Of a stretch of 64,000 nt of DNA, positions 1-10,378 are shown piece by piece. The notes beneath the pieces were generated by a model. That model was not told where the DNA came from. It did no database searches and saw nothing but the letters and a program-made list of their open reading frames with translations. Origin of the DNA: Gambelia wislizenii (lineage: Eukaryota > Chordata > Lepidosauria > Squamata > Crotaphytidae). How positions within the stretch are numbered: the stretch's first letter is position 1; each line of letters starts with the position of its first letter. The translations under genes and the position numbers were made by a program. The DNA lies in assembly GCA_030847615.1 (NCBI GenBank), contig JAUMIR010000001.1, forward strand, positions 440,874,687 through 440,938,686, written 5' to 3'.

Positions 1-292
1 CTCACACACCACTTTCTGTGAAGCAGTTTTTGGCTGATGAACACATTACTACACTTGAACATCCTCCATATTCACCAGATTTGGCACCATTCAAATTTTT
101 TCTTTTCCCTAAAGTGAAATTGGTGCTTAAAGGAACACATTTTGAGTCAACTGATGCAGTAAAGAAGAAAATGGCAGATGTGTTAAAACAGCTGACAGAA
201 ACTGATCTGCTCCACGCCTTTGACCAATGGAAAACAAGACTGCATTGATGTGTGAGTGTGAATGGGGATTATATTGAAGGGAACAAGCATTA
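1..292 (+). pseudogene. mariner-type transposase, C-terminal remnant
   Basis: The open frame at 18-248 reads as the end of a mariner (Tc1/mariner superfamily) cut-and-paste transposase. The block YSPDLAP followed by FFLFP is the family signature around the third catalytic aspartate. After the stop at 246-248 the same frame continues with GDYIEG, which is how many mariner transposases end, so this stop looks like a CGA to TGA decay. The N-terminal DNA-binding part and the first two catalytic aspartates lie beyond the left window edge, if they exist. It is most likely an inactive old copy. No inverted repeat can be seen on the right. Confidence 0.8.
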
Positions 293-323
293 GAACTGTA
301 ATACATATAAATAAAGATGGGTT

Positions 324-560
324 ATCACAGAATCACAGAACTGCAGAGTTGGAAGAGACCACGAGGGCCATCCAGTCCAACCCCATTCTGCCACGCAGGA
401 AATCACGATCAAAGCATCCCCGAGAGATGGCCACCCAGCCTCTGTTTAAAGACCTCCAAGGAAGGAGACCCCACCACGCTCCGAGGGAGTGTGTTCCACT
501 GCCAAACAGCTCTGACTGTCAAAAAGTTCCTCCTAATGTTGAGGTGGAATCTCTGTTCCT
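324..560 (-). mobile_element. CR1 LINE, 3' end fragment
   Basis: The left end carries the CR1 3' terminus (ATCACAGAATCACAGA, degenerate form of the ATTCTATG repeats) followed by the antisense of the last CR1 ORF2 codons and short 3' UTR. It matches the copies at 20.5, 24.0 and 52.1 kb almost word for word. It is 5' truncated near 560. Confidence 0.85.
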
Positions 561-1033
561 GTCTCTGTTATCAGTCTCGTTGTTTAATAGACAGACCTCG
601 TACAGTGGTATGACCTGGATTAACATTTATAAGGCATGTTGATCAGTCCTAATAAGGTATTATCCAACTGTGGAATTTCATAGTTTTAATTAAGATATTA
701 TACAGAGTGAAAGAGAGATTTTTGAAAGAGATTTCCATCAGTTTCCCTTCCTTTCTTTGGTAGAAATCCTATACTTTATATAAGTTATTTCAAGGTACCA
801 ACCCTATACAATTTACCTGAGAGTAATTTTTGTCAAATTCACTATGACTTACATCTGATTAGAAATACGTAGGACTGTGCCACCAGTTTTGAAAATGGGT
901 CCCATCTTTATTGAATTTTTATTTATCTTTCTCTTTATTCAAGTTAGGTAAAGCTGTAATAATGTTATTTAGCAATGGTGGGCTAAGGTTGAGACATAGC
1001 CAATTCCACAAAATAAAACTCAAAAGAGAGATG
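561..1033. other. no recognised feature
   Basis: AT-rich sequence with no open frame, RNA gene or repeat family that I recognise. Confidence 0.5.
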
Positions 1034-1269
1034 AGGGGCTTGTCTACACCAATCACAAACCCCCAATCCCCCCCCCCAAATCTGGCCTGATGATACCACA
1101 TGATGTACAGCCCTTTCCCCAAATCTGGTGCAATAGTGACACAAGCTGTAGGGTCCCATTCACACCCGACTCAGGGAATATCCCCTTAATCCAGGTTTTA
1201 GAAAACTCAAGAGGTTTTTTCCAGAGTTTGTTGGACACTCCGGAGAAAACTGCCATGTGAACAAGCCCT
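1034..1269. mobile_element. hAT-like MITE with GTCTACAC terminus
   Basis: The left end GAGGGGCTTGTCTACACC and the right end ATGTGAACAAGCCCTC are imperfect inverted repeats. The GGGCTTGTCTA terminus recurs at 12.5, 28.7, 34.9 and 44.5 kb, so this is one of several related non-autonomous DNA elements. No transposase is present. Superfamily placement in hAT is inference from the terminus style. Confidence 0.55.
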
Positions 1270-1424
1270 CCATTCAGGGGGTGGGGAGGAAAGGAAGGAC
1301 AAGTGCTGCTTGAACTGCTGCCATTCCTGCCCCCCTTGGCCCCACTTCTCATTCCAAAGGCACAGCCCCAGCACTAGTTGCTGTTTCTGAGGTCAGAACT
1401 CCTGTGAACGCCACCATGTTCTGG

Positions 1425-1818
1425 CCTCAGAGATGGCAACTACTGTTGGGGTTTTGCTTTTCTGGCACACAATCCCCCCTCTGAGCTCCATGAAAATCAA
1501 AGCCCCAGGAAAATCAAAGCTTGATATGGCTTCAGAGAGGCTACTACCACTGGTGGTTTGCTTACAATCACCCCTCTGAGCTCTGGGGAAACCAAAGCTC
1601 TAGCAGTAGCTGCTCAGTCTGGCTTCAGAGAGGCAACTACTGCTGGCATTTTGCTTTTCCTGGAGGAGCAACTGTAAGCAAAGCACTAGCGATAGTGACC
1701 CTCTCTGATCTGGCTTTAGGGAGGGCGACTACCATTTTCTCTGCACACAATCACCCTCTGAGTGCTGGGAAAAGCAAAGGGCCAGAGGTGACTACCACTG
1801 GAGCTTTGCTTTTCCAGG
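1425..1818. repeat. degenerate tandem repeat, about 90-105 bp unit, four units
   Basis: Four diverged units begin near 1425, 1530, 1624 and 1713. Each runs from a CTTCAGAGAGGCAACTACT-like start through TTTTGCTTTTC and CAATCACCCCTCTGAG to AAAGC. Two units contain every landmark, the others lost or gained short blocks. No other copy was seen in the window. Confidence 0.6.
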
Positions 1819-3150
1819 AACCCAAGAGTCAAGAGTAACAGCTTTGGATGGAAGTCCAACTAAAAATCCAAATGCAGATTTGGGCTTTGGCAGGTGTGGC
1901 GCTTACATCAGGGCTAGGGTAACCCAAATTTCACGTTTCTCTGCAGCTCTGGGCCAAGGTAGTCTGAATCTCACCCAGATTTGTACCCCCCACGTAGTCA
2001 AGCCCGAGGATTTGAACATGCATTTCACAGATCTAAATCCAATAGTTTATCAATTGGAGAAAACATCACTTCAAACAGCCAGACAACTTGTTTTCATTCA
2101 TCTCATTTCCATCTCCTAAATGTACTTTAGCAAAGATGTATCATAAGTCTGTTTACTGGCTGTGACCAATGCTGTTTCCTCCTTGAAGTTCCTTGACCAA
2201 ACTACTCAACATCACTGCTATTGAATCTTTTAATTATCTGTCACTGTAACAAGTCCAAAGGATTCTTGTGCCTTCTCCCCATCGTCTCTAACTTTCAATT
2301 TACTTTTTAAAGTTTGGACACTAGACATTACACTACACTCCAGCAGACATCTTACTGGCAGTGCAACTAAAAGCAAACAACCCAACTACTCCTGGATCAA
2401 TATGTGCTTATCTTTAATTGAAATACATGTAAAAGCTCAAGGATGCAATAGAGAAGATTTTGAGGATGGGACTGTGTTTGCCACACTTTGCCTAGCCTAA
2501 TAACGTAGGCTTTTTGAGGGCTATCATAAGCCAAGCCTTAAAACAAGAGATTCTTATCCTTTCCAAATAAAGGCTATAAAGTTTCAAACTTATAAGTGTG
2601 AGTGTGTATATATTCCCATGAATATAAAAACCTGAAACCATGTGTGAACAGATGGTAATTACAGTAGGCAAATGTTTTCACAGAATTTTTCTCCCCTTCC
2701 TTAAAATTAATAAGCTCAATTTGGGGCTCAATCCTTCAAGTACTTATATTTGTTATTCTTATCCAATGAGTATTGCACATCTGCCACTCACAAATGTTCT
2801 GCTACCACACAGTTCAGAATGAAGATTTTAAATTATTTTTAAAGGTGAAGGAAAAGAAATGATACACTCTCGTATTTTTATGGTTTGACAAACTTGTGAA
2901 CTTACATTGTACACTGGTAACTCATTCTGTTAAAATGATAGCGAAAAAGGTAGCAAACCTATGCAATGAAGTTGCAGTATAAAAGCTAAACCAAATGTGA
3001 ACACAGTGTCATGTACAGTACTAGCTTCTTCAGACTCAGTAACCAGCAGCTTCAGAATTAAACAGAAAGCTTTATTGCTACAGTTATCTGAAGAGCGAAC
3101 TATACAAAATTGTTGCTTCGAATGAAAGCTATTAGCAAAGCAATGAAATA
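1819..3150. other. no recognised feature
   Basis: Sequence without a convincing gene or repeat. Open frames here are short and show no family signature. Confidence 0.5.
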
Positions 3151-3257
3151 AAAAGTTGCCCCTCCACATTCGCGAACTCAGCATTCGCGGTTTTAATTAT
3201 TCGCGGTTTTGGGAGGGCCCCCCCGGGCCCCCCCAAAACCGCGAAAAGGGGCCTCCG
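3151..3257 (-). mobile_element. Tigger/pogo-like MITE end, GC-rich subfamily (truncated)
   Basis: AGTTGCCCCTCCACATTCGCG and the following AACCGCGAA-type hairpin match, in reverse complement, the right end of the large element at 58.4-60.3 kb, including the GGGCCCCCC core. The far end is missing: the sequence passes directly into CR1. The first bases are mutated relative to the usual TA-CAGTTG start. Confidence 0.65.
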
Positions 3258-3835
3258 GTCTATTCAAGTCTTTTTGAATTTTGATCCTGTCCTCAAGGGT
3301 TTTAGCTCCTCCTCCTAATTTGGTGTCATCTGCAAACTTGATAAGCATGCCCTCAATTCCCTCATCCAAATCATTGATACAGATTTTGAATAGCACTGTG
3401 CCCAGGACAGAACCCTGTGGCACCCCACATCTTTCCAAGACAAAGAGGAGCCACTGCTGAGCACCCTTTGGGTTCCGCTGGTCAACCAGTTACAAATCCA
3501 TTTAACAGTTAACTTGTCTAGCCTACATTTTACAAGCTTGTTTGCAAGAATGTCATGGGGAACCTTGTCAAAGGCCTTACTGAAATCAAGGTATGCGATA
3601 TCCACAGCATTCCCGTCATCTAGCAAGCTGGTAATTTTATTTTTTTTAAAAATCAGATTAGTCTGGCATGACTTGATTCTCTGAAACCCATGTTGACTTT
3701 TTGTGATTATGGCATTGCCTTCTAAATGTTCACAGACTCTCTGTTAAATGATCTGCTCCAGAATCTTCCCTGTATTGATATCAGACTAACTGGATGATAA
3801 TTGTTAGGATCCTCTTTTTTTCCCTTTTTGAAGAT
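3258..3835 (-). mobile_element. CR1 LINE fragment, reverse transcriptase region
   Basis: The antisense reading gives the CR1 RT hallmark FADDTKLGG, preceded by GVPQGSVLGTVLF and upstream DFSKAFDKVPH, the finger/palm motifs of CR1 reverse transcriptase. Frames 3193-3438 and 3315-3626 overlap because of frameshifts, so it is dead. The 3' end is lost against the MITE at 3257, and the 5' side runs into BovB sequence. Confidence 0.85.
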
Positions 3836-5075
3836 GAAAGATTTATGAATGAGCCCCAGTCACCTCCAAGAACCCTGATCATCTCTACAAACCAACTCAG
3901 GCCATATAAACTCAGAGCTGTGGCTCCCTTGATTGGGTCAATCCATCTGTAATGTGGTTTTCCTCTTTCCCTACTGCTTTCAAATTTACCAAGTATTATC
4001 ATCTTTTTCAATGTGTCGTGTTGTCTCATGTTATGTCCAAAGTACAACAGTCTCTGTTTAGCCACTTTTGCTTATAAGGAGGACTCAGGCTTGGTTTGAT
4101 CTTGGATCAAGATCACTTTGGTTTTTTGGCAGTCCATGGTATCTATAGAACATTCCTCCAGCATTGCAATTCAAATGAGCTGATGTTCTTCCCGACAGCT
4201 GTCTCCATTATCCAGATTTCACATGCATGCACAGAAATCAGAAATACTGTGGCATAGATTATCTTTATGTTGGTATTCAGCGATAGCTCTATACACTTAA
4301 GGCTCCTCTCTAGTCCCTTCATAGCTGCCCTTCCAAATCTTAATCTTTTCTGATTCCTTGACTACATGCTCCATTTTGACTTATACCAAGTTACAGAAAA
4401 TCTTTCAGAATGTCAATGGCTTCATTACCCACTTTAAAGTTATATAAATCACCTGTGGTCATTTTTTAAATTTTTTATTCTCAATATTTGACTAATCCTG
4501 CTTTTGCACTTCCTTTAACTTTCATCATTCCAAGTATTTGCTATTTTCTAATAATAATATGGTGTAATCTGCCTTACTTTTAAAGCAATCCATTATGTTC
4601 CATGATTTACAGTCAAAGACTTTCTGTAATCTGTAAAATACAGGCTGGTTTTCTTCTGAAATTTGTCGGTGCACGCCTTTAGCCAATGTGTATTTGAAAC
4701 ATGACCTCTAGTGCCTTTTCACTTTCTGACTCTAGCTTGGACATCTCACATTTCACATTAGTGCAATAGTCCCATGACTACTATAATCCTGATGTCCCAT
4801 TTCATGGAATGTACACTAAACATTTCTAGTCTGTGGGCCATTGTTTTTGTTTCCCATATTTGTTGGCAGATTTTTGATACAATGAGGATGGCTTCAGTCT
4901 CTATAACCAGAAACTGTATGCCATGTTTTCCTGATGATTTATTTATCCCAAGTGATTTGAGAGCAGCTTTCACTGTACTTTTTGTTTCTTCGTCAATAGT
5001 TTCTTCTATCCCTTTCTTCATAAAAAAAAAAGTTCTATGGATTACTTCAATCTGTCATTCTTTTATCTTTTTTGT
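3836..5075 (-). mobile_element. BovB-type RTE LINE, degraded
   Basis: At 3781-4065 the minus strand encodes LLYFGHNMRQHDTLKKMIILG followed by RGKPHYRWID, the C-terminal end of RTE-BovB ORF2. At 4758-5021 it encodes VKAALKSLGINKSSGKHGI and ICQQIWETK, the region just before the BovB RT palm. The parts are in the correct order with stops and frameshifts between. The 3' end faces left. BovB is typical of squamates and ruminants, which supports the organism guess. Confidence 0.8.
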
Positions 5076-5134
5076 ATAGTTCTTCAGTGTATTACTTTTG
5101 TCATCTTTTTATTTTGTCTTGATCATATAATCTA

Positions 5135-5390
5135 CAGTTGCCCCTCCACATTTGTGACTTTGACATTAGGAACCTCGGCTTCTCCCCCCTCCACAGGGAA
5201 GCGTTTTTGGGGTGGAGCCAACCCTGAGGAAAGCTGGCTGAGCACCTCTCAGCTTCCACCCCTCTCAGGACAGGGGCAAAAGCTGAGGGAAGTGGGGCGC
5301 TCAGCCAGCAAACCGAAGGGGGTTTGGTGAGTGAGTGCCTCACTTCAACCGGCTTTTGCCCCTTCCGTGAATCTACCAGGAAAATCGCCC
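5135..5390. mobile_element. Tigger/pogo-like GC-rich MITE, left end
   Basis: TA then CAGTTGCCCCTCCACATTTG is the same terminus as at 3151 and 60265. The body is GC-rich and differs from the other copies. The right terminus is not clear, so the end is approximate. Confidence 0.5.
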
Positions 5391-6737
5391 CAATTTTATA
5401 TCTAATTAGGAGGCAAGAATCCCAGTGTGATTTTGGTTGTTGTTGAGATTTTGTTTGAGGCAGTCAGGATTAGAGAACAGTTAATTTCTGTATTAAGGAA
5501 AAATGCCTGAAATAAGCTTTGCCTGTATTGTTAGCCCAATTGTTCACTGTGCTCTTAATTTATCTTATATGTTGTGAATTGGAATTTGGGGGGGGGGTGT
5601 CTCTGGACTGTAATAAAGAATTGTTGTTTTTGATTCTAGGCCAAAGTTCTACTCTACTCTGGTTCTTCACTTTGAATTCCAGTCACTTATGATTAACATG
5701 TCTGAGCAATTTCTTTTTGGATACCTGCATAGAATGTATTGATTCCCCCCCACCTGCATCTACAGCTGGAATCATGAACTTGGATTATGAATATATTGAT
5801 AGGTATTCCGTGAAGTCTTTTTGAAATTATTTGGTCAGACTTTTGCATTATATGTCCCTATTGCTTTTGCTACATCACACCTCACTATTAATTCCACTAC
5901 ATAACTTCTTAGATTTGTCATTTCCTTTTTAAAAAAAATGTTTATGTTATTTTCTAACAAATAAAAACAAAAATGTATACACACACACACACACACACAC
6001 ACAGATAGGTTAATAGATAAAAAAACATACGTAAAGGTTAAGTGATATTATCAAATAGTAGTTCAGTTATCATAACCTCAATATAAAACAACTACTGTAA
6101 ATATATATCAGTTTCACTTCCTAGCTCTTACAAATTTCGAATCTCATATATTAACTCTTGACCTTCTCTTCAATGACTTGAAAGTGATTTGTTTGACCAT
6201 AAATTAGATTGTCATTTCCAGAGTAAAACATTATGTAATTATATGACTGAAAATTCCTGCCCACATTAGTTTGCTCACACCAACTATTACAATGTTTATT
6301 GTACAATTTCTAGCTTCCTTGATTCATGCTTCTTGCATTTCATGTTCCTAATATATGCACTGTGCAACTTCAGATTTTCCTTTCTAGTACAGTTGGGCTA
6401 CAAGACTAGTAACCCCCACAAGCGATAAGTCCGGGTTACTAGAACCCCAAACTCCATCAACTGGAGCCAGATAGAAAGGATGCAACTTAAGAATTAATTC
6501 TGAACCCAAAAATGTATCTGAGTAAATTAACTGACTGGAGATCTCAGTCCTTCCACACAAAAACTCAACTCTGATTATCCCCCAGGCTTTCATTTCAACA
6601 GCAATGGAGAGGGGGTTGTTTTGCTGTTGCTACTGCTTAAGAAATGGGGATCCAAAATTCTTGACAGTTTGCTACAAGTCACTCCTGTATAAATTCATAA
6701 ATCCAGATTTGTTTCCTGCCACCTTTGAGATTCACAC
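5391..6737. other. no gene; (AC)n microsatellite at 5979-6002
   Basis: AT-rich sequence with one dinucleotide repeat and no coding or repeat signature that I recognise. Confidence 0.5.
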
Positions 6738-6738
6738 T

Positions 6739-6963
6739 GGGGGAATCCACACAACACAAATAATCCAGGTTGAAACTGGATTATTTTCCACAGCTCCTTC
6801 AGATGGAACCTTGGGAATGTGTAGTTTTACAAGGTCTTTAGCCTTCTCTGGACCAAGACTGCTGGTGCCTCACCAAACTACAAATCCCAGGATTCCATAG
6901 GAAGACGACAAGGAAAAACAATCCACTTTCAACTGGGTTACTTCTCTAGTGTGGATGCCCCTA
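6739..6963. mobile_element. palindromic MITE, GATTATTT/AATAATCC type
   Basis: Inverted ends GGGGAATCCACAC and GTGTGGATGCCCC, inner inverted blocks AATAATCCAGGTTGAAACTGG, and a core containing TGTAGTTTTACAAGG. Closely related copies lie at 38183-38408 and, half, at 42868-42985. Non-autonomous, no coding sequence. Confidence 0.7.
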
Positions 6964-7104
6964 AATACTATACTCTGAGTACGGATCAAAGCATGGGGGA
7001 AATATAGTTGGAAGAAGGCACTTGAAACTCGAGCCAGGTTTGTTTTTAAAATCCTTTTGTAAATAATGAGTCTCTGTGGCATCTTTGGAAAGGGAGATTT
7101 TTTG

Positions 7105-7693
7105 TCGAAGGCTTTCACGGCCGGCATCTATAGATTTTCCTTGGGTTTTTTCCGGGCTGTGAGGCCGTGTTCTGGAATATGACATTCCGCCTGCATCTGT
7201 GGCTGGCATCTTCAGAAAATGGTTGGGTAGGAGTGTGTCTGGGGTTTATATGCTGTGAGCCCCTGTAGGGGAGTATATGTAAATTTGAATGGTTAGTTTC
7301 TGGGTGGAGATATGCAAGGAAGATTAGTATCTGTTTGGCTAATGGTTGGTTGATGGGCCATTATCTGCTGGAACTCCTCCTGTCCCTGGGTGGAATTCCT
7401 TTGTAAGTAAGAGGCAGGGGGATTTCCAGCAAGTAATGGCCCATCAACCACCCATTACCCAAACAGACTCTAATGAGCCTTGCATTTCTATACCCAGAAA
7501 CTAACCATTCAATTTCACAAATTTACATATCCTCTTCAACAGGGGTTCACAGTATATAACACCCACACACACACTCCTACCGACCCATTTTCTGAAGATG
7601 CCAAACACAGATGCAGATGAAACGTCAGAAAGAAATTATTCCAAAACACTGCCTCACAGCCCGGGAAAAAAAAAAAAAACAAGGAAAATCTAC
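7105..7693. mobile_element. fold-back element, copy 1, with 12-bp target duplication
   Basis: Two long arms are inverted copies of each other around a short centre near 7400: the left arm has TGCATCTGTGGCTGGCATCT, the right arm its complement CAGATGCAGATGAAACGTC. The direct repeat GGAGATTTTTTG stands on both sides (7093-7104 and 7694-7705), so the insertion limits are precise. A long, variable target duplication argues for target-primed insertion. A Penelope-like origin is possible but unproven. Confidence 0.75.
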
Positions 7694-7713
7694 GGAGATT
7701 TTTTGACTCCCTG

Positions 7714-8383
7714 AGAGCAAGCCCTTGCAGCAGCTCCCAGCAAGCACTGTGGCTTCTCTTTTATCTCCCCACAAAGTCACCTCCATTATCTTTTGCCTCC
7801 CCTGTTCTCTCTCTCTCTCTCTCTGCCTGCATCTTCCAACCCAAATCCGGCGGCGGTTCTCCCTCCTCCCTTTTCCCTCCCGTCCTCCCACCAAGCGCAG
7901 CGGCCGCCGCTTCCCTCCGCCCACTGACCTGCCCCACCAACGTAGGCAGCAAGCGCAGGGAGCCTCTCAGGATCTCTCTGGCCGGCTCTTCGGAGGAATC
8001 CCCCAGCGGGGCGGAGACCTCAGGTGGACCGGAGCGGCTCTCAACTCCACCGGCCGACGCCGCCATGACAGGCACTCCGCGCCGGCGCAGGCGTCGCGGC
8101 AGGAGCCAAGCCGCTCCCTCCGCCCGTCGGGTGTCGTCGCGCAGGGATGACGAAAGCGCTCCCTGGGTTCCAAGGCCCTTTTCCCCGCCCCCCAGGGGCG
8201 TGACTGACAGGCAGGGTAGGATGGCTTGAGGACTGAAGCCGCGAAGCTTCTAGAACCCTTCTGGGCTGCTCTTCTTCTTCTTTTTGGTCGCTGTCAAGGA
8301 AGGAGAGCGGCTGGGTCTCCTTGGCTCTCTCAGCAGGAGCTCTTGGCGGGAAGAAGCACAGTTGATAATAATCTCCAAATTCA
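7714..8383. promoter_or_regulatory. CpG island, possible bidirectional promoter
   Basis: The block is far richer in CpG than its neighbours (for example CGGCGGCGG-like runs, GCCGGCGCAGGCGTCGCGG and GGGGCGGGG on the minus strand near 8190). It holds a Kozak-type ATG and a splice donor on the minus strand. A 14-bp direct repeat TTTTTGACTCCCTG lies at each border (7700-7713, 8384-8397). Such islands normally mark housekeeping promoters. A captured or retro-inserted promoter fragment is the alternative. Confidence 0.6.
7929..8066 (-). CDS. possible first coding exon of an unidentified host gene
   Basis: The ATG at 8066 sits in a strong Kozak context (GTCATGG). It opens 46 codons starting MAASAGGVESRS and ending LLPTLVGQ, followed directly by the donor CAG-GTCAGT in phase 0. 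Composition (Ala/Gly/Ser-rich start, then a Leu/Arg helix-like end) is typical of vertebrate N-termini. I do not recognise the gene. A frame continues past the donor but becomes low-complexity, which favours splicing. Further exons would lie to the left and none is evident in 1-7900, so the gene may leave the window or the exon may be a duplicated fragment. Confidence 0.4.
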
Positions 8384-8448
8384 TTTTTGACTCCCTGCAT
8401 GAGAAAGATTCTTGGGGGGGGGGGTGAGGAAATACATTTGGAAACATT

Positions 8449-8581
8449 TATTCTCTGAAGATGCCAGCCACAGATGCAGGCGAAACGTCAGAAAGAAACT
8501 ATTCCATAACACTGCCTCACAGCCTGGAAAAAAACCCAAGGAAAATCTATGGATGCCAGCAATTAAAACCTTCGACTTCAT
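8449..8581. mobile_element. fold-back element, one arm only
   Basis: TTCTCTGAAGATGCCAGCCA through CAAGGAAAATCTATGGATGC to CCTTCGACTTCA equals the right arm of the fold-back copies at 7105 and 8754. The left arm is absent. Confidence 0.7.
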
Positions 8582-8587
8582 ATTTAT

Positions 8588-8753
8588 ATAAAATCATCAT
8601 CATTATATTTATTTGTATCCCGCCTTTTCGCCAAATTGGGACTCGAGGCAGCTTACAATTTACAAAGAACAGTGCGGCTAAAAAGAAATTTAAAAAATAC
8701 AAAAAGTGAACAATAAAATAGAATTACTGTATACTATTCACAGTATTAAAACA
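8588..8753 (+). mobile_element. LINE/SINE 3' tail fragment, interrupted
   Basis: TTATTTGTATCCCGCCTTTTCGCC followed by GGGACTCGAGGCAGCTTAC is a common 3' tail of L2/CR1-like and SINE repeats. The tract continues after the fold-back insertion at 9349-9410 and is thus the older element. Confidence 0.55.
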
Positions 8754-9348
8754 CAGATTTTCCTTGTTTTTTTTTTCCTCCCAGGGCTGTGAGGCTATGT
8801 TCTGGAAGAGTTTATTTCTGATGTGTTGCCTGCATCTGTGGCTGGCATCTTCAGAGAATGGTTGTGTAGGTGTGTGTGGAGTTTATATGCTGTGAACCCC
8901 TGTTGGGGAGTATATGTACATTTGTGTAATTGAATGGTTAGTTTCTGCATTTAGACATGCAAGGAAGATTCGTGCCTGTTTGGCTAATGGTTGGTTGATA
9001 GGCTATTATCTGCTGGGAATCCCCCTGTCCCTGGGTGGAATTCCTTTGTAAGTAAGAGACATGGGATTTCCAGCAGATAACAGCCCATCAACCAACCATT
9101 AGCCAAACAGACACTAACGAACCTTGCATTTCTATACCCAGAAACTAACCATTCAATTACACAAATGTACATATACTCCCCAATAGGGGTTCACAGCATA
9201 TAAACCACACACACTCAACCATTCTCTGAGGATGCCAGCCACAGATGCAGGTGAAACGTCAGAAAGAAACTATTCCAGAACACAGCCTCACAGCCAACGG
9301 CAGGGGGACAAGGAAAATCTATGGATGCTGGCTGTGAAAGCCTTCAAC
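8754..9348. mobile_element. fold-back element, copy 3, with 17-bp target duplication
   Basis: It has the same two-arm structure as copy 1, with the centre near 9050. The direct repeat TTCACAGTATTAAAACA flanks it exactly (8737-8753 and 9349-9365). The left arm lacks the outer 25-30 bases that end the right arm (GGATGCTGGCTGTGAAAGCC), a truncation pattern expected of retro-insertion rather than cut-and-paste. Confidence 0.8.
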
Positions 9349-9409
9349 TTCACAGTATTAAAACAATTCACACCTACAGTTAAAAGAATAAAATAATTTA
9401 TAGGTTTCG

Positions 9410-9872
9410 ACCTATTAAGCCCTAGGGGCTTGGGTCCAGATTACTTGAAGAATCATATTTCCCTGTATGAGCTGAAGGGGCCCTTCTTTCTGTCCTACCA
9501 CCTTCTCGGGCTCCTTTGGTGGGAATTAGGGAGAGGGCCTTTTCGGTGGCTGCTCCCAGACTTTGGAACTCCCTCCCTAAAGAGGTTAGGATGGTCTCAT
9601 CTTTACTCTCCTTCAGGCAGCAGGTTAAAACATTTTTATACCACCTTTGCTAACAAATGAAGATTGGACTGCTGGTGCTCCTGTTTTTATGGAGTTTTAA
9701 AAAACATTGTTTATTTGAAATTTAATTATCTTTTAAAATCTCTTTTTAAATTCCTATTTATTGTATTATTCTTTTTTTACCTACTGGTTTTAAATGTTGT
9801 GGGTTGCCTTGGATCCCGCCATAGGGAGAAAGGTGGGATATAAATAAAAATAAAATTTAAAAGATAAAAAGC
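9410..9872 (+). mobile_element. L2/CR1-L3-like LINE, 3' end
   Basis: The translation near 9500-9640 gives a GTPSLKRL and SGSRLKHFYTTF pattern, the usual last residues of L2/L3-like ORF2. The 3' UTR ends GGGAGAAAGGTGGGATATAAATAAAA. The same tail occurs at 19.2, 44.9 and 57.9 kb. Confidence 0.6.
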
Positions 9873-10157
9873 AAATAAAAACAGTTCAGTTCATGCTGAT
9901 GGCATCAGATACCACTATTATTAAATATTAGTATAATTTATTTTAGACCCTTTGGGTGTGGAAAAAAGCAGGAATTTTTTTTTAGACAATGAGGTGCCAT
10001 CATGATATCTAGAGTAACAGGGAAATGTGGGGGGGGGGGCAGTTCCAAGATTCTTACAATTTGAAATTTGTCATGGAGGCTACATAGGGGAAAGAGAGGT
10101 GAGCAAATTGGGGAAGAGTGTCCCATTTCAAGGTGTATGGGCATAGTTTCAGTAAAG

Positions 10158-10378
10158 GATTGTATGCCTTCCAAGACTTCTGACTTGTGGCGACCTTAAG
10201 GAGAATCTATCATGTGTTTTCCTAGCAAGATTTGTTCAGAGGGGTTTTGCCTTTGCCTTTCTCAGAGGCTGAGAGAGTATGAGTTGCCCAAGGTCACCCA
10301 GCAGGTTTCCATGGCTGAGTGAGGACCCCATTGTCCAGATTCATAGTCCAATACTCAAACCACTACACCACACTGGCT
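10158..10378 (-). mobile_element. tRNA-derived SINE
   Basis: Reading leftward from 10378, the complement of ACCACTACACCACACTGGC gives the GCCAGTGTGGTGTAGTGGTT head with the A box. CAGCCATGGAAACC and the CCCAAGGTCACCCAGC complement follow. Same family as 27.1, 38.5 and 51.4 kb. Confidence 0.75.

Noticed and set aside
7725..8150. Plus-strand 141-codon frame in the CpG island
   Set aside because: Ser/Pro/Arg-rich reading of a GC-rich promoter region. No motif and no splice or start support, unlike the minus-strand ATG.
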